Source of the DNA: Pycnococcus provasolii
Taxonomy: Eukaryota; Chlorophyta; Pseudoscourfieldiophyceae; Pseudoscourfieldiales; Pycnococcaceae
Direction of reading: 5' to 3'
NCBI GenBank assembly: GCA_938743325.2
Contig: OW568865.1
Location: 1,173,770-1,237,769 of the forward strand
DNA: 64,000 nt
Shown here: positions 58,071-64,000 of the stretch, one piece after another
How positions within the stretch are numbered: position 1 is the first letter of the stretch
Layout: the number at the start of each line of letters is the position of its first letter
The notes under the pieces: model-generated
Told to the model about the DNA's origin: nothing
Databases searched by the model: none
The model's input: the letters and a program-made list of their open reading frames with translations, nothing else
Program-made: the position numbers and the translations under genes

Positions 58071-60617
58071 ATGGCCGTGATTGGGAATGCCATAGCGGCC
58101 TTAACCACCACGACGACGTCACTTCGAGTTAAGGGACTCGTCGTGGTCTTTTTCGCAATCTTGCTGGTGGCACAAGTTGCCGACGCGAAAAAGTTCCCCG
58201 TGCGCATCGTCGGCGGAAAACCTGTGCCCGAAAAGTGCGACCGCGTCTCCGTGCAGAAGCAGGAAATCAACAAGGAAGGATTTACGGACGACTGCCCGGC
58301 GACTTGCGCGCGCTCGGCCACCGTCGTCGCGCTGCTCGAAACGATGGGCTCTGAAATGCCAGGTTTCGACGAATTCTGCGACGTCGAAACGTCATACGGT
58401 TGCTTCTCTAGCCCAGAAACGTGCGTTGCTTGGGAAAAGTGGTGCGATGGCAACTATGACTGCAATGACGGAAGTGACGAAGACGACATTTGCGACGAGG
58501 ATGCCAACGACGCACGCACAGCTCAAACAAAGCTACGTCAAGTCAAAGCCAGGCGCGAGTCGTCGTACTTTCAATTTTGTGGTGGCGAACACATCGCACT
58601 CGCAGGCCAGGAGGGAAACGCCCCATTCGTTCTCACGGCGGCGCACTGCATAACGGATACCGTCAAGGCTGCCCTCGGCACGAGTACATACTTAAAGGGT
58701 GTGTGGACTGACCTTGGCAAGGTTAAGGGCAACTTCAAGGTCGCGCTAGGAGAACGAGACTTGAAAGCTGACGAGGGAACGGAGGAGCTCGTTGACGTCG
58801 ACAGCGTGATCATCCACCCGGACTACGACGGCGCGTCGGACATCGCGCTTTTGCGGCTTTCGAAGTCTCCCACGAACAAGGGGAGGTCGATCGATACGAT
58901 TGTCGAAGCACCCGAAGATGGCCAGAAGGTTGTTTGGGTAACGGGCTGGGGTACCACCTCGGAGTATGGCGAGCAGGCCAACGTTCTGCAGTACGTTAAG
59001 GTACCACTTCGGCGCAGCTCGGAGTGTGTGGGGGCCTATCCACGAGAGACGGGAACCTACGAGGATGGCCGAGAAGTCACCTTTGGCTATAATGCTGACG
59101 CTGAAATCTGCGCCGGCTTCGTGGCTGGAGGCAAGGACTCTTGCCAAGGGGATAGTGGCGGGCCACTGTACTACTCCACATCAAGCATCAGTGGTAAATG
59201 CGAATCGTACTACATCGGCACGGTGAGTTGGGGTGAAGGATGTGCAGCACCAGAGAAATTTGGCGTGTACGTCCGTGCTCATTCGTTTCTACCGTGGATC
59301 AAGAGCAGTATGGAGAATGCGCCGCCAATCACGAACGCCACGACGGAAGCATCTACATCCGCTCCCACAACTAATGCGCCTAGCACTTCGACGACGACGA
59401 CGAGCAGTACCGCCACAGCAACGACAACGACAACGACAACGACAACCACAACCACAACCACAACGACCACGACCACGACCACGACAACGACCACCTCGCC
59501 CACCGCTGGCACTTTGACGACTACGAGCAGTACCACAAGCGCAACACATTCACCACCAGCATCCAGCGATGGATGCAAGCAAGGCGAGGTAGCCGACTGC
59601 GATGGCGCATGTTATGACGCTTATATTGTGGACGAGTATATAGGCGACTCTTTCTGCGACGATCCGAAACATCAAGAGGCGGAGGATGCTCTGACGGAAT
59701 CTTGCTTCGGGGAATTCTATCAAGAAGACAAAACTAGGCAGATGTATTTATGCAACCTGACTTACGATCGATGCATGGATGGCGAAGTGTACATGCCATA
59801 TGATGCCAACGGCATGGGTGGTGCCACCAGCGGCATTCAAGAGATGACACAGTTGGAGTTTGACGATTTGGTAGCCAAGCAGTGCATGGAGGACCTGGAG
59901 ACGTGTCAACGAGATTATGGCGAACTCGGAACGAGCGAAGAGACGCCGAAGAAGGCATCGTCAAGCTCGACAAAGTTTGCGCGCGCCGTGGGCTACGCTG
60001 ATGGGGACATTTACATTGCCCAGGCGAGCAATCGCCCGCGCAATCCTAAGACTGCAATTTCGAACGAAGACGGTTCAGGAAGCATGCCATTTGCTTATCC
60101 GAATTTGAACTGCGCAGCTCACCAATTTGACGCTGGGGACTGCAAACCAAAGGATGAAACTTCGATCTGCAACTGGCTTTATTCATGCATGGACGAGAAA
60201 GGAGTGGATGGCATATACGATTGCAACTTTGCCGTTTGCCTGCCGCAACAGATGATGAAGAGCAAGATTGGCGACGGCCACTGTGATATATCATTCGGAG
60301 ATTCGAAGGTTGATTTGGTGTGCTCACGATTTCGGTATGACGGCAATGACTGTGTGCGCAGTGCAAGTTCTATTTCGACGACGACGACAACGGCGGCGAC
60401 GACGACGACAGCGGCGACGACAGCGCCGACTTCGACGACGACGACGACAACGGTGGCGACAACAATAGCGAAGACATCGACGACGACGACAACAGCGTCG
60501 ATGACCCCGGCAACAATGAAGACGCCCGCGCAAGCTTCTGGTAGCGTGCGATTCCTCGAGCCTGTTTTCTTTTTCGTGGCTGCGGCGTGTATCTTTGGTA
60601 CATTAGTCGTAGTGTAA
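58071..60617 (+). CDS. Secreted trypsin-like (S1) serine protease with LDLa insert, LNR-like and Thr-rich regions
   Basis: 848 residues from the ATG at 58071; the frame upstream has only non-ATG starts. Signal peptide (about 20-37, VVVFFAILLVAQVADA). The new N-terminus motif IVGGK starts at I46. An LDL-receptor-class-A-type module (C111-C141, ending CDGNYDCNDGSDEDDIC) sits between it and the catalytic half. Triad: H192 (TAAHC), D257 (DIALL), S362 (GDSGGP); the site GTVSWGEGC follows. Next, a Thr-rich stalk (about 440-490), two Cys-rich segments with Notch/LNR-like spacing (C...IGDSFCDDP; IGDGHCDISFGDSK), a second Thr-rich stalk and a hydrophobic end (FLEPVFFFVAAACIFGTLVVV). I infer an anchored surface protease. 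Confidence 0.87.
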   Translation: MAVIGNAIAALTTTTTSLRVKGLVVVFFAILLVAQVADAKKFPVRIVGGKPVPEKCDRVSVQKQEINKEGFTDDCPATCARSATVVALLETMGSEMPGFDEFCDVETSYGCFSSPETCVAWEKWCDGNYDCNDGSDEDDICDEDANDARTAQTKLRQVKARRESSYFQFCGGEHIALAGQEGNAPFVLTAAHCITDTVKAALGTSTYLKGVWTDLGKVKGNFKVALGERDLKADEGTEELVDVDSVIIHPDYDGASDIALLRLSKSPTNKGRSIDTIVEAPEDGQKVVWVTGWGTTSEYGEQANVLQYVKVPLRRSSECVGAYPRETGTYEDGREVTFGYNADAEICAGFVAGGKDSCQGDSGGPLYYSTSSISGKCESYYIGTVSWGEGCAAPEKFGVYVRAHSFLPWIKSSMENAPPITNATTEASTSAPTTNAPSTSTTTTSSTATATTTTTTTTTTTTTTTTTTTTTTTTTSPTAGTLTTTSSTTSATHSPPASSDGCKQGEVADCDGACYDAYIVDEYIGDSFCDDPKHQEAEDALTESCFGEFYQEDKTRQMYLCNLTYDRCMDGEVYMPYDANGMGGATSGIQEMTQLEFDDLVAKQCMEDLETCQRDYGELGTSEETPKKASSSSTKFARAVGYADGDIYIAQASNRPRNPKTAISNEDGSGSMPFAYPNLNCAAHQFDAGDCKPKDETSICNWLYSCMDEKGVDGIYDCNFAVCLPQQMMKSKIGDGHCDISFGDSKVDLVCSRFRYDGNDCVRSASSISTTTTTAATTTTAATTAPTSTTTTTTVATTIAKTSTTTTTASMTPATMKTPAQASGSVRFLEPVFFFVAAACIFGTLVVV
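59395..59500 (+). repeat. Thr-codon (ACNACN) tract in the S1 protease
   Basis: ACGACGACAACC-type runs encode the first Thr-rich stalk. A second tract lies at about 60375-60500. The M60 gene carries a matching one at 55123-55260 on the other strand. Confidence 0.85.
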
Positions 60618-60713
60618 ATTCGACGAAACTTCGAAGTTCTATGGATAATCTGATGATTAGTGATGGTGACCAAAAAATAGGTTTGTACATGTCATAACAA
60701 TTACAATTCAAAC

Positions 60714-62198
60714 TTATTCTGCACAAGGTGCGGCGTTGGAGGATGCGCTTTGGTCGTAGTATGCGCCAGACGTATATAAAGCAGCATCCAACACGCCGTC
60801 CACGAACGCGCCAAAACTACTCCGATTTTTTACCCTGTTTTAATTCGTGTGTTAGGTTAGTCTGTTGTTCATATGTACCATGACTTGTAAGAGGTAGACT
60901 TACATATTGCAGGTGCTGCAGCATGCCACCACGCTCGTGGTCGTGTAGATTCGACGTGTTGAATTCAGTCGATCAAGGCCGTTGAAGTGGGGAACTGAGG
61001 CGTCAGTTTGCTTCCCGCAGAAGTAGCACGAACCGTCGGCAATTTCTCGAAACTCCTCGTTCGTCATTGAGAACGTCTTGCTATCTGATAGATACGCTGA
61101 CCGTGACTTGCGCGAGATGTTGTTGCGAAAGAGGTGGTCGAAGCGACCAAAATTCACAGCGCCGTCATGGCACAATCCACGCGCGGCGAATTTGCGCCTC
61201 AGCACCACAGGAAGAAGTCTCACGTCGTCCACGTCGTCGTTGACAACGACGGAGTCATCCTTGCCGGCACTACCACTCTCCACGATGCCAAGTGCGCGAG
61301 TATGCATGTGAGTGGCAATCGTGCGACATATGCCAACAAAATTGTAAGGTCCGTGCACTCCCTTCGCGAGATTCTGTGGTGCCACCTTGCCACAAAAACT
61401 GCAAGGTTGTCGCATCACCGCGGCGGCGGCAGCATCCGTGATGAGAAATTTAGCTCCAGTCTCACCCGCGACGCGTTTGTAAGCCTTCAACTTGGAAACA
61501 ATCGGGTCTTCGCGTGGCATCGGCTGTAGTCGCTGCGGCACCTTCTCGTCAAGCGGAAGCCGGCATCGCGAACAGACGCGTTCGTCGTCGTCGTCTTCGT
61601 CATCGTCTTTGTCGTCGTCGTGTCCCTGCGCGTCATCATTTCCTTCCGGTGACCGTTCCGTGCCGCACGCTGAGCACGTCGTGCGCGTCGCATGGTTCTC
61701 GAGCGTGCAAATATTGCACGCCCAAGGCTCCCCAACCTGTTTCGCGGTAGCAAGCCACGCACCGAGGCTGCTTTGTTTTGAAGTAAGCCAAGCTTTTTTC
61801 GCCTCGGAGGATGAGGATGACGTATTCCAAGATTTGTCTGTTGGCCCGTCGGCGCCGGCGTCACCACGTTGTTGCTGTTGTTCATGTTGTTCAATCTGCT
61901 GAATTCTGATTTTCGAACGGCACAATTTGCAAAGCACAGCCACGCGTCCTGCGGATGATACCGGAGCGCGCACGACAACGGGACGAGAAGTACCAGCGGG
62001 CCCAGAAGTATTAGCGCCGGCGGGGTCAACACGGCGACGCTTCGGACGGCGTGAGCCATCCCCTCCCTTACCCACGCCAGCACCGGATTGAAGTGGCGTG
62101 GAGCCAGCAAGCCCTTCCGAAGAAGCGTGAATCGCCGTGTTCGGAGGTGCGTGAGAGGGAGTCTGAGCGGCGAACGAGACGAACGGGTTGGACGACAT
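60714..62198 (-). CDS. RanBP2 zinc finger + HNH-type nuclease-like protein, one intron
   Basis: 471 residues from exons 62198-60904 and 60834-60714. The N-terminus is disordered with a nuclear-signal-like RRPKRRRVD. A RanBP2-type zinc finger spans about 157-183 (WACNICTLENHATRTTCSAC). An acidic Asp run follows, then two CxxCG modules. The first (CSFCGK) is near a GVHGPYNFVGI motif. The last (C391/C394, FNGLDRLNSTRRIYTTTSVV, then ACCSTCNMVK) is an HNH-like fold, as in small HNH proteins of phages and algal viruses. Without splicing the frame stops right after CCSTCNM. The 69-base intron joins AT|G to VKNRSSFGAFVDGVLDAALY, giving a natural HNH C-terminal helix. Function unknown; a nucleic-acid enzyme or binder. 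Confidence 0.72.
60835..60903 (-). other. Intron of the RanBP2/HNH gene
   Basis: 69 bases. On the minus strand: donor AT|GTAAGT, branch-like ACTAACCTAAC, acceptor AAAACAG|G. Splicing restores a reading frame ending at 60714. Confidence 0.8.
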
Positions 62199-62911
62199 AC
62201 ATCTGGAATGACGTGGACGTGTTCGGTTGGTTCACGAGGAGGAGATCCGACCGGAATATTTTGGTAACGCGAACCCCTCCCTCCCCCAAGGTGGGACCCG
62301 CCAGCTGGACCATGCACATCACGCGAAAGGTCGGAAAGCAAGGGATCAAGGGAGACTACCTTTCTAAGTGGAACGAAACCGCCAGCTTTGAAACAAAAAA
62401 AATCCTTGAAAGAAATTGATTTCACTCGACCATGCTGGTCCAGAAACAGTTGAATTAAGTTTCCACGGGGCATATTGGGCTTGCACCGGGATCCAATGTA
62501 GAACGTATTTTGGTTGTGGGCCCGGAAAATTCCGGGCCCACCGGGCCCACCGAAAAAGCAATAAGCAAGTTAGCCACGATCACGCCGTGTATCCGCCGGC
62601 TATGTTTAAGAGGATGTCGGAGGGGGACCTCGCTTGTGTCACGCCAGGAGAGGGAGAGTAGGGGTTTAAGGGGAGGGGGAGAGATCTAGATTAGATGAGA
62701 TTTGGGGACCCCTTGTTAAGGCCCCGGTTCAGTGGGGATTTGTGGCCGCGGCGGAGCCGGGAAGGAGAATCATTGGCGACGAGCTTTTAACGCACGGGAC
62801 GTGCGTCGAGCGCCATAAGAGAGAGAGAGAGAGAGACGATTAAGAGTGTAACTGGGTGAGATAGACCCAACTACAGCAGCTTCAGGTGGGTGACGACGAA
62901 CTCGCCGGAAA

Positions 62912-62960
62912 GGGGGGGCGTCGCGACGCGTCACGTGACGCGTCACGCGTCAAGTAACGC
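62912..62960. repeat. Palindromic direct repeat, copy 1
   Basis: GGGGGGGCGTCGCG followed by the perfect 18-bp palindrome ACGCGTCACGTGACGCGT, then CACGCGTCAAGTAA. Copy 2 is at 63096-63139. Confidence 0.9.
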
Positions 62961-63095
62961 GTGACGCCGTCACGGTGACGGATTTTGGCGCCGACAAACC
63001 CCTAAACCAATCCACGACCAAATTCCCAGCTTAGGCTACTTTAGGGTTTAGTGTGGGGGGTTAGGGTTGTTCGTGACGCCGTCACGTCGGAAGGG

Positions 63096-63139
63096 GGGGG
63101 CGTCGCGACGCGTCACGTGACGCGTCACGCGTCAAGTAA
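63096..63139. repeat. Palindromic direct repeat, copy 2
   Basis: The same block as at 62912, including the CACGTG-centred palindrome, followed by diverged sequence (AACGTGACGGCGTCACGTG). Confidence 0.9.
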
Positions 63140-63432
63140 ACGTGACGGCGTCACGTGTTGCGCCCATGTATAGTTATTCGAGAGTCTGAATCTTGGAAGA
63201 TTTGTTTTCAAAGGATTTACGCTTCTTTCACAACTTTAAAGTTATCCATTACTATGCAGAGATTGAAGATGCTAACAAATGCTTGTATAGTGTCTCGTAA
63301 CACCTCAAGGGCGACCGTTTGAGCGAAAAAATGGAGTCAAACGAACACCTAGATAGATAGTTATGAGACAAAAGATTGTAAAACTGGCAAGGGTACAGCG
63401 AATACATTGGACATTGTCATGAACGACGCGGT

Positions 63433-63557
63433 CCGCGGTACTACTACGTCGAGGATCATGAACAACATCTTGTCCTATAACCTCAAGAGGGCGATGCCTA
63501 ACCCTTGTTGGTGAGACTCTGATGTTGTTCATGATCCTCGACGTAGTAGTACCGCGG
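63433..63557. repeat. 37-bp perfect inverted repeat, 51-base loop
   Basis: Left arm 63433-63469 begins CCGCGGTACTACTACG; right arm 63521-63557 is its exact reverse complement. It sits 165 bases before the telomere. Confidence 0.95.
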
Positions 63558-63722
63558 AATCACGGCGGCCGCCGCGCGAGCATGCGTCTGCCTCAGGGAC
63601 TTCAGCAGTCGTGTTGCCGCTCGCAGCGCCAGCAGCGTCCGCAATAGCAACAAATGAGAGATGATCCTGAAAATGAGTAAATGACCATTCACCTTTCACC
63701 ATTCACTGCCAGCCTGGCAATT

Positions 63723-64000
63723 GGGGTTAGGGTTAGGGTTAGGGTTAGGGTTAGGGTTAGGGTTAGGGTTAGGGTTAGGGTTAGGGTTAGGGTTAGGGTT
63801 AGGGTTAGGGTTAGGGTTAGGGTTAGGGTTAGGGTTAGGGTTAGGGTTAGGGTTAGGGTTAGGGTTAGGGTTAGGGTTAGGGTTAGGGTTAGGGTTAGGG
63901 TTAGGGTTAGGGTTAGGGTTAGGGTTAGGGTTAGGGTTAGGGTTAGGGTTAGGGTTAGGGTTAGGGTTAGGGTTAGGGTTAGGGTTAGGGTTAGGGTTAG
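63723..64000 (+). repeat. Telomere: TTAGGG array at the chromosome end
   Basis: About 46 exact TTAGGG units run to the last base with no interruption. The G-rich strand points to the right, as expected for a right chromosome end. Confidence 0.98.

Larger units (their letters stand above)
62199..63722. other. Subtelomeric spacer without genes
   Basis: About 1.5 kb with no supported gene. Holds a GGGCCCGGA hairpin (62518-62539), a GA run (62818-62836), a duplicated palindromic CGCG/CACGTG block, a TTTAGGG/TTAGGG trace at about 63045-63068 and a 37-bp perfect inverted repeat (63433-63557). Confidence 0.6.

Noticed and set aside
1-64000. tRNA, rRNA or CRISPR elements
   Set aside because: None was recognised by eye; the only long tandem arrays are telomeric or simple-sequence. 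A covariance-model scan could still find a tRNA I missed.

Overview
This is a right-hand chromosome end of a compact eukaryotic nuclear genome. The last ~278 bases are an uninterrupted TTAGGG array pointing outward. Genes are dense, GC-rich and mostly intronless: I support 31 protein genes and find introns in only five. The gene set suggests a photosynthetic protist. It has a LysR-type regulator whose reading frame starts with a plastid-transit-like leader, an AP2-domain protein, a plant-like GH35 beta-galactosidase, a GT29-type sialyltransferase-like enzyme and FGAM synthase with a transit-like leader. It also encodes several flagellar (axonemal) proteins. A small green alga (prasinophyte-type) fits best, but the species cannot be fixed from the sequence alone and other algal groups are possible. 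The telomere is TTAGGG, not the TTTAGGG of land plants.

Layout, left to right. 1-889: repeat-rich spacer. 890-16812: full ABCA transporter, zinc-ribbon methyltransferase, a ~536-bp foldback element with a telomeric-repeat core, a possible ubiquitin-like protein, an SDR, FGAM synthase (one intron), a small membrane protein and a PhyH dioxygenase. 17483-24006: AP2 protein, plastid-type LysR regulator, EGF/sialyltransferase-like protein, SLC25 carrier. 24293-31451: head-to-head radial spoke genes RSP4/6 and RSP14, an unknown protein, an F-box protein and a coiled-coil protein. 31960-47997: proteasome alpha-4, GH35, Sec14-like, MFS transporter, SUV3 helicase, IQ protein, a SAXO-like protein fused to an Hsp70 substrate-binding domain, and a GH123-like hydrolase. 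48547-54741: TFIIS-N-domain protein and TFB5 (overlapping reading frames), MYCBP/FAP174, RPB2. 54823-62198: two divergent secreted proteases (M60 and S1) with Thr-rich stalks, then a RanBP2-finger/HNH protein. 62199-64000: gene-free subtelomere with palindromes, then the telomere.

Themes. Neighbouring genes alternate strands in 25 of 30 adjacent pairs, so most intergenic spaces are either bidirectional promoters or short convergent 3' gaps. Short interstitial telomeric repeats sit almost only in gene-upstream spaces. Four or five genes are axonemal (RSP4/6, RSP14, SAXO-Hsp70, MYCBP/FAP174, perhaps the IQ protein). Three genes serve RNA polymerase II (RPB2, TFB5, TFIIS-N protein). Several act on glycans or glycoproteins at the secretory or cell surface level (GH35, GH123-like, GT29-like, M60). 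No viral genome, CRISPR array, rRNA or tRNA gene was recognised. All family calls come from reading motifs, without database searches.
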